DNA of 64,000 bases, taken from NCBI GenBank assembly GCA_964411985.1, contig CAYPNF010000016.1, positions 62,001 through 126,000 on the forward strand, written 5' to 3'. The position numbers were made by a program, and so were the translations under genes. This document shows positions 17,648-26,575 of the stretch, piece after piece. Position 1 is the stretch's first letter, and each line of letters opens with the position of its first letter. The notes beneath the pieces are model-generated. The model had not been told where the DNA came from and searched no databases. It was given only the letters and a program-made list of their open reading frames with translations. Origin of the DNA: CAYPNF01 sp964411985 (GTDB taxonomy: Bacteria > Verrucomicrobiota > Verrucomicrobiia > Limisphaerales > J093).

Positions 17648-20600
17648 ATGCGTATCCTAAAGCCATCTCAAAGCGGCACGGTCCTTACCTGGCTGTTGGC
17701 CTTCTGTTTCGCTCTCGAACTCCACGCCGCCCCTTCCACCTTCTTCCGGGAAGGTCGCCCCTATACGATTGACACTTGGGAAACGGATGATGGCCTTCCG
17801 CAGAGTTCCGTGATCGCCATGACCCAGACCCAGGACGGTTACCTGTGGCTGGGGACTCTGAACGGGCTGGTTCGTTTCGATGGCCTCCGGTTTACGGTTT
17901 TCGACGAGTTCACCACGCCCGGACTCCTCAGCAGCCGGATTATCAGCCTTTTTGAAGACGCCCAAACCAACCTCTGGGTCGGCACCGAAACCGCCGGCGT
18001 TCACCTCATCCGGGACGGGCACGTCACCCAAATTGACATCGGGCGGGGATCTCGCGAGGGGCGGCTGCTCTCGGCCTGCCAGGACACGAACGGTGCGGTC
18101 TGGCTCTACACCGCCGACGGCCGGATCGGGCGTTATCGTGAGGGGGTCCTGAAGCTTTGGCCCCTGGGTCCGGAGCGCCAAAGCCAGAATCGTTCCCTGA
18201 TCGCCGAAGACTCGGGCCTGATCTGGGCTGCGAGCCCCTGGCGCCTGTTCGCAATCCAGGCTTCCGGGACCAACGTCGCAGGGAGTGTGATTGAGGAGAC
18301 CTTCGTGCCGGAGGCGCGCCTCGACCTGTTGCTTGCAAGCCGGTCTGGAGGGCATTGGCGGCTGGTGAGCAGCCGCATCCAGAAGTGGCGGGCAAACGAG
18401 CTCGAAAAGGACCTCGGACCCTACCCTTGGACCAACGCCACCGTTTCGGCCGCGTGCGAGGATCTGCAAGGGAATCTCCTGGTCGGTACCCTGGGAGCAG
18501 GCCTGTTCTGGTTCAACACCAATGGCACCGCCACCTGCATCTCCACCAACCAGGGGCTTTCTCACAACTATATCCTCTCCCTCCACGTCGACCGAGAGGC
18601 CTCGCTCTGGGTGGGCACCGATGGCGGCGGCCTGAACCGGATCAAGCTTCAAAGCCTGGAAACCCTCGACCCCACCCGCGGCCTGGTGGTCCAGTCGGTC
18701 GCCGAGAATCCGGACGGATCTCTCTGGATCGCCACGAATGCCAAAGGTCTGTATGTGTGGAATCATGAGACCCTCGCTCGCCTGGGACCCAGTTACGGAC
18801 TGCTGAACTCCGACCTCCGCTCCGTTTTTGTCGATCAGGAGAGCCGGCTCTGGGTCGGCACCTGGGGCAGTGGCCTTGTGCAATTCCTCAACGAGCGCTT
18901 CCAGCGTCCCGAGGGTAGTCCTTTCACCCCCGTGGTTCTCGCCATCCACCAGGACCGCTCCGGCAGGCTTTGGGTGGGGACCCAGGACGGCTTGGTCCGC
19001 TATGAAAACGGGACCTGGAGGGTCTTCACCACCCAAGACGGCCTCTCGGTAAACACCGTGCGTGCCATCGCGGACGATGCCAAAGGCAACCTCTGGATCG
19101 GCACGGTGGGCGGCGGCCTCCACCGTTACCAGGAGGGCCGCATCGCTCCGGTTTTGCACCCGGAGGCTTCCCCTACCGATGACATCTCCTCGCTCTTCGT
19201 GGATGCTTCCGGGGCGCTTTGGGTCGGCACGGTGGGACGCGGTCTTGCCCGGATCGAAGGAGATCGATGCACGCGCTATACCACCCGGGAGGGTCTTGTC
19301 AGCAACAGCATCAGCTACCTCATCGAGGATGACACGCAAAACCTCTGGATCGGATCCAACGCCGGGCTCATGCGCGTGCCGATGGCAGACCTGGTGGCCG
19401 TGGCTCAAGGCCGGGCCCGGCAGGTCTCCTGCCGCAGTTACGGAAAAGCCGACGGGCTGCCCACACGCGAGTGCACGTTGGGTTCGCAGCCCGGACCCTG
19501 CCGCACCCGCGGCGGACGCCTCTGGTTCCCAACGGTGAAGGGTCTGGTTTCCATCGACCCGGCGCAGCTTCAGCCGAATCGGATCCCGCCGCCGATTAGC
19601 ATCGAAGCCATTTACCTGGACGGGCAACTGGTCAACACCAACCGGGTTCACGCCCATACGATCCCACCCGTCACCATCCCTGCCGCCAAGGAGCGCCTCG
19701 AGATCCATTACACCAGCCTCAACCTGGCCAATCCAGCCAAAGCCCGCTTCCGCTATCGCCTCGAGCACCATGAGAAGGAATGGACCGAAGCCGGCGACTC
19801 CCGCGTGGCCCGATATAGCCGCTTGCCGGCCGGGAATTACCGTTTCCAGCTCGCAGCCGCCAATGAGGACAACGTGTGGAATGAGGCGAACAGTGGTTTC
19901 TCTTTTGTGGTACTTCCCCCTTTCTATCTCACCTGGTGGTTCCTTTGCGCCTCCGCCGTCACCCTCCTGGGCGCCGTCGTCGCCACCGTGCACTATTTCT
20001 CGACCCAAAAACTCCAACGGCAGGTGCTGCTGCTGCGACACAAGGAAGCCCTGGAGAAGGACCGGGCGCGAATCGCCCGGGATATCCATGACCAGGTCGG
20101 GGCGAGCCTGACCCAACTCTCCCTCTTGGGGGAATTGGTGGAGGCGGACAAGGAAATTCCGCGGGAAATCGAGGAGCACGCGCGCCAAATCTGCCAGACG
20201 GCCCGTACCACCACTCATGCCCTCGATGAGATCGTGTGGACCGTGAACCCATCCAATGACACTCTGGATGGCCTGGTGAATTACCTCTGCAAGTACGCCC
20301 AGGACTATCTCGCCGTCGCCAATCTGCGCTACCGCCTCGAGGTCCCCTCGGACCTTCCGGCACTCGCGGTGTCTCCCGACGTCCGGCACAACGTGTTCCT
20401 GGCGGGCAAGGAGGCCATCACGAACGTCGTCCGCCATGCAAAGGCTTCGTCCGTCTTTGTCCGTCTTCGGCTCTCGGACACCCAGTTCACGTTCGAAATC
20501 GAGGACGATGGCCGTGGAATCGCCTCGCTCGATCCGAAGGCAGCGCGAACCCGCAACGGCCTTTCCAATATGCGAAAACGCATGGAAGAAGTGGGAGGCT

Positions 20601-20704
20601 CCTTCGCCATGGAACCTGCCTCACCGTCAGGTCAAGGAACCATCGTCCGCCTGACCGCACCCTTGGCTCCGGGCCTCGCCCCCACCGACCGTCCCACCCC
20701 CTGA
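17648..20704 (+). CDS. Membrane sensor histidine kinase with two-component-regulator propeller
   Basis: A 1018-aa protein with a signal peptide (cleavage near ELHAAP, about residue 28). Residues ~40-650 hold repeated Reg_prop propeller units, seen as recurring LWVGT..GGL motifs. About residues 685-755 form a Y_Y_Y domain (FRYRLEHHEKEWTEAG, AGNYRFQLAAANEDNVWNE). A single membrane helix follows at about 762-785. The cytoplasmic part has a HisKA_3 dimerisation domain (DRARIARDIHDQVGASLTQL, His near 813) and a HATPase domain (NVVRHAKASSV, FEIEDDGRGI, GLSNMRKRMEEVGG). The NarL-type regulator begins 21 bp downstream, so they form a two-component pair. Propeller kinases of this type commonly sense extracellular carbohydrate; the ligand here is unknown. 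Confidence 0.92.
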   Translation: MRILKPSQSGTVLTWLLAFCFALELHAAPSTFFREGRPYTIDTWETDDGLPQSSVIAMTQTQDGYLWLGTLNGLVRFDGLRFTVFDEFTTPGLLSSRIISLFEDAQTNLWVGTETAGVHLIRDGHVTQIDIGRGSREGRLLSACQDTNGAVWLYTADGRIGRYREGVLKLWPLGPERQSQNRSLIAEDSGLIWAASPWRLFAIQASGTNVAGSVIEETFVPEARLDLLLASRSGGHWRLVSSRIQKWRANELEKDLGPYPWTNATVSAACEDLQGNLLVGTLGAGLFWFNTNGTATCISTNQGLSHNYILSLHVDREASLWVGTDGGGLNRIKLQSLETLDPTRGLVVQSVAENPDGSLWIATNAKGLYVWNHETLARLGPSYGLLNSDLRSVFVDQESRLWVGTWGSGLVQFLNERFQRPEGSPFTPVVLAIHQDRSGRLWVGTQDGLVRYENGTWRVFTTQDGLSVNTVRAIADDAKGNLWIGTVGGGLHRYQEGRIAPVLHPEASPTDDISSLFVDASGALWVGTVGRGLARIEGDRCTRYTTREGLVSNSISYLIEDDTQNLWIGSNAGLMRVPMADLVAVAQGRARQVSCRSYGKADGLPTRECTLGSQPGPCRTRGGRLWFPTVKGLVSIDPAQLQPNRIPPPISIEAIYLDGQLVNTNRVHAHTIPPVTIPAAKERLEIHYTSLNLANPAKARFRYRLEHHEKEWTEAGDSRVARYSRLPAGNYRFQLAAANEDNVWNEANSGFSFVVLPPFYLTWWFLCASAVTLLGAVVATVHYFSTQKLQRQVLLLRHKEALEKDRARIARDIHDQVGASLTQLSLLGELVEADKEIPREIEEHARQICQTARTTTHALDEIVWTVNPSNDTLDGLVNYLCKYAQDYLAVANLRYRLEVPSDLPALAVSPDVRHNVFLAGKEAITNVVRHAKASSVFVRLRLSDTQFTFEIEDDGRGIASLDPKAARTRNGLSNMRKRMEEVGGSFAMEPASPSGQGTIVRLTAPLAPGLAPTDRPTP

Positions 20705-20725
20705 TTGCCACCCCAACCCACCCTC

Positions 20726-21355
20726 ATGCCTACGCATATCTCCATCGTTGAGGACCAGGACCAGCTGCGCACGACCCTCGCCAAGGTGATCGACCGCGCG
20801 GAAGGCTTCCATTGCGTCAGCCATTATCAGAACGCCGAGGCCGCGCTCGAGGACCTACCCAAGGTGAATCCTCAGGTGGTGCTCATGGACATCAATCTTC
20901 CCGGGATCAACGGCGTAGAGTGCGTTCGCCGACTCAAGACGCTTTGCCCCAAAACTCAGGTGATCATGCTCACCGTTTATGAAGACACCGAGAACATCTT
21001 CGCCGCGCTCGCGGCGGGTGCTTCGGGTTATCTGCTCAAACGCACGACCAGTGCTGAGCTCCTGGCAGCCATCAAAGAAGTGTTGGCCGGCGGATCTCCT
21101 ATGACCGCGCATATCGCCCGTAAAGTGGTTCTTTCCTTCCAGCAGCCAGCTCCCGCTTCCTCTCCCGCCTCCGAAAACCTGTCCCAACGAGAGCAGGAGG
21201 TGCTTGACTGCCTCGCTCAAGGACTCATCTACAAAGAGATCGCCGAGAAACTGGGCATTAGTTACGAGACGGTGCACACCTACATTCGCCGCATCTACGA
21301 GAAGCTCCAAGTGCGCACCCGCACTGAGGCGGTAGCCAAATTCCTTCGCAGGTAG
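20726..21355 (+). CDS. NarL/FixJ-family response regulator
   Basis: The product is 209 aa from the ATG at 20726; the seven codons before it (TTG start) are Pro-rich and not part of the domain. The receiver domain shows the acidic pair in IVEDQDQLR, the phospho-acceptor Asp near residue 55 in VLMDINLPGING, and the conserved Lys in LLKRTTSAEL. The C-terminal LuxR-type helix-turn-helix runs from LSQREQEVLDCLAQGL to YIRRIYEKLQVRTRTEAV. It is the cognate partner of the kinase immediately upstream. Confidence 0.93.
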   Translation: MPTHISIVEDQDQLRTTLAKVIDRAEGFHCVSHYQNAEAALEDLPKVNPQVVLMDINLPGINGVECVRRLKTLCPKTQVIMLTVYEDTENIFAALAAGASGYLLKRTTSAELLAAIKEVLAGGSPMTAHIARKVVLSFQQPAPASSPASENLSQREQEVLDCLAQGLIYKEIAEKLGISYETVHTYIRRIYEKLQVRTRTEAVAKFLRR

Positions 21356-21394
21356 ACTCCCCCTCCCAGAGTGTCCTCCGGTCCTCGTGTCAGG

Positions 21395-21420
21395 AAAAGC
21401 CTGATGCTTTGCAGGTTTTT
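21395..21420 (+). terminator. Weak candidate terminator after the kinase-regulator operon
   Basis: AAAAG-CCTG and CAGG-TTTTT can pair around an 8-nt loop, about 40 bp after the stop codon of the response regulator. The GC part of the stem is only 4 bp, so the call is tentative. Confidence 0.3.
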
Positions 21421-21576
21421 CCCATCTGATCGCACTCCCGAAGGCAGCCGATATACCACCTAGCAGCGTCGTTGACGTGACTTGGGCGAATCTTCCGGTC
21501 TGGGAGTGAAAACAGGGTGCGCCCACTCTGCAGTTATCTGACGCGCGTATCCCTATTTGAGCAAAACAACCAATCG

Positions 21577-22464
21577 ATGCGTAATGGTATGACCATCCAA
21601 ACCCCAGGCACAGCACTCACTTTCCTTAGTCTCTCCTCCCTGGCGATCCCCGCTTGGTGCGCCTCCGATGCGCCTGACAAGTCCCAATACAACCTGTTGA
21701 ATCCCACTCCCAAAGCGCTCATGCGCGAGCTGGCCACGGACCGCCCAGACAAAACCGAGAGCGCTTACACGGTCGATGCTGGCCATTTCCAGTTCGAGAT
21801 GGATGTCGTCAACTGGTCCCACGACCGCGACACTTCCGGTGGGGGTGATGTCCGAACCGATACCCTCGGTATTGTGCCTCTCAATCTGAAAGCCGGGCTC
21901 TTCAACTGGCTTGATCTTCAAGTGGTCCTCGACAACTACACTTCCATCCGCACAGAGGATCGCCGTACTGGGGTGAAGAACACCGAATCCGGCTTCGGGG
22001 ACGTGACCACTCGCCTGAAGATGAATCTCTGGGGCAATGATGGAGGCACGACCGCCCTCGCTCTCATGCCTTGGGTGAAAGCACCCACCAGCTCCGCGGG
22101 CGTTGGCAATGGTGCCGTGGAAGGGGGGCTCATCGTTCCCCTGGCCATCTCACTACCAGCTGGTTTTGGACTCGGAATCATGCCCGAGTTTGATTTCATG
22201 GAAAACGGCAACGGGGACGGCACCCACACCGAGTTTGTCAACACCATCACGGTGAGTCACGACATCATCGGAAACCTGGGAGGATTCCTCGAGTTCTACA
22301 GCATGGTGAGCACCGAGTCCGGCTCGGAGTGGGTCGGCACTTTCGATGTCGGCCTCACCTACGGCTTCACCCCCAACACCCAACTGGATGCCGGAGTTCA
22401 CATCGGAGTCACCGATTCTGCCGACGACTGGAACCCGTTTCTGGGATTCTCCATCCGTTTTTGA
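21577..22464 (+). CDS. Secreted outer-membrane beta-barrel-like protein (MetA phenol-degradation family)
   Basis: The product is 295 aa from the ATG at 21577 (an alternative ATG lies at 21589). A signal peptide with hydrophobic core around LTFLSLSSLAIPAWC is followed by ELATDRPDKTESAYTVDAG, the usual beginning of the MetA-pathway/phenol-degradation family of predicted barrels (PF13557-like). The rest consists of alternating amphipathic strands with many aromatic/Gly turns and ends in an aromatic residue (GFSIRF), typical of outer-membrane proteins. The transported compound cannot be told. Family assignment is from the recognisable start and the terminal F. It is a probable single-gene unit, with the chemoreceptor gene 62 bp downstream. 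Confidence 0.7.
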   Translation: MRNGMTIQTPGTALTFLSLSSLAIPAWCASDAPDKSQYNLLNPTPKALMRELATDRPDKTESAYTVDAGHFQFEMDVVNWSHDRDTSGGGDVRTDTLGIVPLNLKAGLFNWLDLQVVLDNYTSIRTEDRRTGVKNTESGFGDVTTRLKMNLWGNDGGTTALALMPWVKAPTSSAGVGNGAVEGGLIVPLAISLPAGFGLGIMPEFDFMENGNGDGTHTEFVNTITVSHDIIGNLGGFLEFYSMVSTESGSEWVGTFDVGLTYGFTPNTQLDAGVHIGVTDSADDWNPFLGFSIRF

Positions 22465-22526
22465 TTCCCGCCCCGTAACGCCCCTTTCCTCCGATTCTCC
22501 ACCCATAACTAGCCACCACCTTAAGT

Positions 22527-24161
22527 ATGAAACTCAGCGACAAAATCCAAGGCCTCGTTGGTCTGCTCCTCGCCCTTCTCCTCCTCGTGGGAGGGGTTTC
22601 CGTCTATGCGATTCGTTCCATCAACAGCAAAGCCGATGAAGCCATTCGGCGGTTGTCCGATGCGGCGGACGCCCATCAGCTCACGATTTCGCTGCTGAAA
22701 CAATACCAGACCCAGGCCGACGCGATCATCAACGAGAAAGCGGACGGGAAGGACTTCGAGGAGGCACAAAAGGGGTTCTCCAAGGCCGCAAAGCTCTTTA
22801 CAGAAATGGCCGATACTGCGGAGGAGAAAGCCGGAGCCGAAGCCATCGTCAAGGCGGATGAGGCTTTCAAAGCCATCTTCACACAGCAGATCCTGCCGAA
22901 CATCCAGCGCATAATCGCCACGCAGGATCTGGCGGAGAAGGGCAAGATTCGCGACGCCATCAAAGTTCTGGACGGCACCAGCGACGAGATTCTCAAAGTG
23001 ATTGAAGGCCACGCCGAGGAAGGGCTGTCCTCCTTGGAAGGGGAGGCCAAGTCAGCCCAAAGCAGCTATGTGACTCTTGCCAAGCGCGCGCTGATCTTCC
23101 TCTACGCTGGCCTCGCCGTCGCTTTTGTCCTCGGAACAGGTTTGGCACTCCGCATCTCCACCGGCATCACGAAGGCACTGCGCAACATCGCGGACCGCCT
23201 CGCCGCCAGTTCGGATCAGACCGCTGCTGCCGCCAGCCAGGTCTCCACCGCCAGCCAATCCCTGGCAGAAGGCGCCAGCGAGCAAGCCGCGTCCCTGGAG
23301 GAAACGTCCTCCTCCCTCGAAGAGATGTCCTCCATCACCAAGCGGAATACGGAGACCGCCCAGAAGGTCAAGGAACTGGCCACCCAAGCCCGTCAAGCTG
23401 GAGATGTGGGAAGCGCCGACATGCAGGAGATGTCCACCGCTATGGACGCCATCAAAACTTCGAGTGCGGACATCGCTAAAATCATAAAGACGATTGATGA
23501 AATCGCTTTTCAGACGAACATTCTCGCCTTGAACGCCGCCGTGGAAGCCGCACGCGCTGGAGAAGCAGGCATGGGGTTCGCCGTGGTGGCGGACGAAGTT
23601 CGCAATTTGGCCCAACGATGCGCCCAGGCCGCCCGTGAGACCGCGGGCAAAATCGAAGACGCGGTCCAAAAGAGTACCCATGGCGTCACCATCAGTTCCA
23701 AGGTGGGCGCCAGCCTCCAGGAAATCGTTATCAAGGCGAGGCAGGTCGACGAGTTTGCCGCCGAAGTGGCTGCAGCCTCGAAGGAACAAAGCGAGGGAAT
23801 CGGCCAGGTGTCCAAGGCCATCACCGACATGGACAAGGTGACGCAGGGCAATGCCGCGAGCGCCGAAGAGAGCGCCAGTGCAGCGGAAGAGTTGAGCGCG
23901 CAGGCGGAATCGCTAAGAGAGGCCGTTGCCGACTTGCTCGTGTTGGTCAACGGACAAAAGGGCAGCAGGTCCCCTACCCCCATCTCCGCCATGGCTCAGG
24001 ACTCAGCCCCGTCTCCTTCCCGCAAGCCGGCCCAGCACCAGTCCCCCGCGTCCACACGGCGGACACAGCTCGCGTCGAAATCTCAGACCATCGAATCGAG
24101 CCCCAGCAGCGATCGCCACGGGCATGCTAAGACTTCCGAGGAACACTTCATGGACATGTAG
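22527..24161 (+). CDS. Methyl-accepting chemotaxis protein
   Basis: A 544-aa protein with a first membrane helix at about residues 10-30, a mostly helical periplasmic region (about 35-185), a second helix at about 188-208, and a long cytoplasmic coiled coil. The signalling tip is unmistakable (IDEIAFQTNILALNAAVEAA, RAGEAGMGFAVVADEVRNLA) near residues 330-365. The C-terminal 60 residues are low-complexity and lack a clear CheR/CheB-binding pentapeptide. No other che genes are visible in the window. The signal sensed is unknown. Confidence 0.95.
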   Translation: MKLSDKIQGLVGLLLALLLLVGGVSVYAIRSINSKADEAIRRLSDAADAHQLTISLLKQYQTQADAIINEKADGKDFEEAQKGFSKAAKLFTEMADTAEEKAGAEAIVKADEAFKAIFTQQILPNIQRIIATQDLAEKGKIRDAIKVLDGTSDEILKVIEGHAEEGLSSLEGEAKSAQSSYVTLAKRALIFLYAGLAVAFVLGTGLALRISTGITKALRNIADRLAASSDQTAAAASQVSTASQSLAEGASEQAASLEETSSSLEEMSSITKRNTETAQKVKELATQARQAGDVGSADMQEMSTAMDAIKTSSADIAKIIKTIDEIAFQTNILALNAAVEAARAGEAGMGFAVVADEVRNLAQRCAQAARETAGKIEDAVQKSTHGVTISSKVGASLQEIVIKARQVDEFAAEVAAASKEQSEGIGQVSKAITDMDKVTQGNAASAEESASAAEELSAQAESLREAVADLLVLVNGQKGSRSPTPISAMAQDSAPSPSRKPAQHQSPASTRRTQLASKSQTIESSPSSDRHGHAKTSEEHFMDM

Positions 24162-24213
24162 CCACTCGCGTACGGGGGGGACCTGGAAAGTCCTCTCCCT
24201 TGAGCGCATCTCG

Positions 24214-24987
24214 CTACTTCCCCAGCAGGTGCTGTAGCTTCTCCCGATACCCGCGGCTCAATGTGAGCCGCGTTCCATTTCTCAGGATCACCGTGTAGTC
24301 GCCGTGGAACATCGGCTGCAGTTCCTTGATGCGCTCCACGTTCACCATCGTGGACCGGCTGATCCTCAGGAACTGGGAAGGGTTCAGGCGCGTCTCCAGG
24401 TTCGCCATCGTCTCCCGCAACATGTGCGACTCGGCGCCTACGTGCAGGTTCAGGTAGTTGTCGTCCGCCTCTACCCAGTCGATTTCTGCCGTTTTGACAA
24501 AGAGGACCTTCCCCCCGGACTTGATCACCAACCGGTCGCTGGGCTTCGCCTCCGTCTTTGTCTCCGGCCGTAAATCTGCCAGGAGCGCCGTCAGCTTCTG
24601 GTTGAGTTCCCCGGTCTGGGCTCGCTTCAGATGGGTCCGCGCCCGGTCTAAAGCGGTGCGAAAGCGATCACGGTCGAAGGGTTTGAGCAGATAATCCAGC
24701 GCGTGTACTTCAAAAGCCTTAATCGCGTGCTGGCTGAAAGCGGTGACAAAGACAACCACCGGCATGGTCTGAGGCTTTGCCTGCTCGAGGACTTCAAATC
24801 CGTCCAACTCGGGCATCTGGATATCGAGAAAAACGAGGTCCAAATCCTGGGCCTGCAACATCTCCACCGCCGTGCGTCCGTCCCCACACTCGCCGACGAC
24901 CTCGATATCCGGCTCACCCTCGAGGAGGCTCCGGAGTCGTTCTCTGGCCAACGGCTCATCATCCACAATGAGTGTTCGTATTTTCAT
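24214..24987 (-). CDS. LytTR-family response regulator
   Basis: The product is 257 aa from the ATG at 24987, giving the standard start MKIRTLIVDDEPLARERL; the extra upstream codons are not conserved-looking. The receiver domain has the phospho-acceptor Asp near residue 55 (VFLDIQMPELDG) and the Thr/Lys end of the fold (VTAFSQHAIKAF, YLLKPFDRDRF). Residues ~155-255 are a LytTR DNA-binding domain (DWVEADDNYLNLHVG, FLRISRSTMVNVERIKEL, LTLSRGYREKL). It lies 65 bp downstream of a LytS-type kinase on the same strand, forming a pair of AlgR/LytR type. Confidence 0.94.
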   Translation of the reverse strand: MKIRTLIVDDEPLARERLRSLLEGEPDIEVVGECGDGRTAVEMLQAQDLDLVFLDIQMPELDGFEVLEQAKPQTMPVVVFVTAFSQHAIKAFEVHALDYLLKPFDRDRFRTALDRARTHLKRAQTGELNQKLTALLADLRPETKTEAKPSDRLVIKSGGKVLFVKTAEIDWVEADDNYLNLHVGAESHMLRETMANLETRLNPSQFLRISRSTMVNVERIKELQPMFHGDYTVILRNGTRLTLSRGYREKLQHLLGK

Positions 24988-25052
24988 TTCAGCAACCCCA
25001 TCGGTCGGGGCGTGACTTCGAATGTTAGACCTCTCGGTGGGTTTTCCCAACG

Positions 25053-26189
25053 CTAAAGTGGCCGGTTGCCAGCTCCGGCCTGAAAAGGCAATGTGAGCCG
25101 TACCGTGAGCCCCTGCGCCTCTCCAGGAAGATACTCGAAGCTCTGCCTTTTTCCGTACAAGTGCACTAGCCGGGCACGGGTGTTCGCCACTCCCACTCCT
25201 TCGCGGGAGAACCCTCCCTTGGGCATGCCCCGGCCGTTGTCCCGGACTTCGAGCAACAGCATGGCCCCTTCTCTTCGCGCCCGTAATTCCACCACCCCGG
25301 GACGGGCGTTGGGTTCGATACCATGCCGAATGGCGTTTTCCACCAAAGGTTGAAGTACCAGGTTGGGCACGCGGGCCTCCCAGGTTTCTTCGGAAATGTC
25401 CATGGTTACCGTCAAACGATCCCCAAAGCGCGTCTGCTCAATTTCCAGGTAACGCCGTAGAAATCCTATTTCTTCGCGCAGGCTGACCTCGTTGGCCTCG
25501 GTGTTTTCGAGAGCCAGGCGCAAAAGGTCGCTCAACCGGGCAATCGTTCGATCCGCCGCATCCACGTCCTTGTGCATCAGGGCGGAGATCGTATGTAACG
25601 TGTTGAATAGGAAGTGCGGGTTGAGTTGCATCTGGAGAGCCATCAACTTCGCCTCTGCCAGCCGCCGTTCCAACTCCGCCGTTCGCCATTCGCGTTCGTT
25701 AAACTTCCGGTAGTAGTCGAACGCCAGCGTCACGGTAACAATAATCCAGTAGACCAGAAGGTTGAAGAACGAGTTCTTGACGAAGAGCCGCTCCAGGCTG
25801 CCGGAGAATGTCAGCGGCATTCCCAGGGACGGTCCCTGCAGTTGGCCTACTCCAGAACGCAGTACCACATAAGCCACGCAGATGAGCGTGCTCGCCGTGA
25901 AGTGGATCACCACCAACTTCTCCCAATTCCGCTGGTGCAAAGGAAACCGGCGTGCAAACCAAATGACCGGCACGGAGAGAACCGCCCACACGTACCAGTC
26001 GGCCAAGGTAATGCCAATCGCCTGGCGCCAAGTAATCCAATGGTCCCCAAACAGTGAGCTGGAAACATAGAACTGACTGGCGAAACAAAGCCCAATCACC
26101 GTCCAAAACCCAACAAAAAGGGCCGCTTTCAACCAGTACCTGCTAATCCAGTCCCGGAGCTGCATCGCCAATCCAAAACCAATGCCCAT
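25053..26189 (-). CDS. LytS-family sensor histidine kinase
   Basis: The product is 378 aa from the ATG at 26189 (alternatives: a TTG at 26216 or an ATG at 26165). Four hydrophobic helices lie in the first ~160 residues: about 20-42, 58-80, 90-110 and 140-160. The His_kinase domain follows with LMALQMQLNPHFLFNTLHTI (His near 192) and the ATPase motifs NLVLQPLVENAIRHGI and VRDNGRGMPKGG. This is the classic membrane kinase that pairs with LytTR regulators. The regulator gene follows directly downstream. The stimulus is unknown. Confidence 0.93.
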   Translation of the reverse strand: MGIGFGLAMQLRDWISRYWLKAALFVGFWTVIGLCFASQFYVSSSLFGDHWITWRQAIGITLADWYVWAVLSVPVIWFARRFPLHQRNWEKLVVIHFTASTLICVAYVVLRSGVGQLQGPSLGMPLTFSGSLERLFVKNSFFNLLVYWIIVTVTLAFDYYRKFNEREWRTAELERRLAEAKLMALQMQLNPHFLFNTLHTISALMHKDVDAADRTIARLSDLLRLALENTEANEVSLREEIGFLRRYLEIEQTRFGDRLTVTMDISEETWEARVPNLVLQPLVENAIRHGIEPNARPGVVELRARREGAMLLLEVRDNGRGMPKGGFSREGVGVANTRARLVHLYGKRQSFEYLPGEAQGLTVRLTLPFQAGAGNRPL

Positions 26190-26244
26190 TCTGGTTCCCG
26201 TATTTCGGTTCGCCAAAACGAGCTGTTGAAGCTAATTTCACCCC

Positions 26245-26550
26245 ATGCGACCGGTCGATATCCAGCAAATTGGTGCGGAACTAGCCATCAAGTGGGACGA
26301 TGGGGAGGAGACCTTCTTCCCTCTCCAGGCTCTGCGGGAGGCATGCCCGTGCGCGGGTTGCCAGGGAGAGGTGGATGTGCTTGGGCAAGTACACCGCAGT
26401 CCTCAGAAGCCCCTTGCGCGCTCCGCTTTCGAACTTCGCTCCATCCAACCGGTGGGAGGATATGCGCTCCAGCCCGTTTGGGGGGATGGACATTCCTCCG
26501 GGCTCTATGCCTTCCCCTTTCTGAGGGAGCTGGCCAAAGCAAAGAGCTGA
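26245..26550 (+). CDS. DUF971 / GBBH-like N-terminal domain protein
   Basis: A 101-aa protein in the usual DUF971 size range. It has the pattern I.W.DG (AIKWDDGEETFFPLQALREA) followed by a CPCAGC motif at residues 34-39 and GGYALQPVWGDGHSSGLY, which matches the stand-alone domain related to the N-terminus of gamma-butyrobetaine hydroxylase. The cysteines suggest metal or Fe-S binding. It is divergent from the LytS kinase gene (55 bp apart) and convergent with dnaN (25 bp). Confidence 0.85.
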   Translation: MRPVDIQQIGAELAIKWDDGEETFFPLQALREACPCAGCQGEVDVLGQVHRSPQKPLARSAFELRSIQPVGGYALQPVWGDGHSSGLYAFPFLRELAKAKS

Positions 26551-26575
26551 ACCAAGTGCCCGTACACCACCAAGC

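Noticed and set aside
17657..20437. Long open frame (926 codons) antisense to the propeller sensor kinase
   Set aside because: The plus-strand product has complete kinase and propeller motifs; the antisense peptide has none and is a GC-driven shadow.
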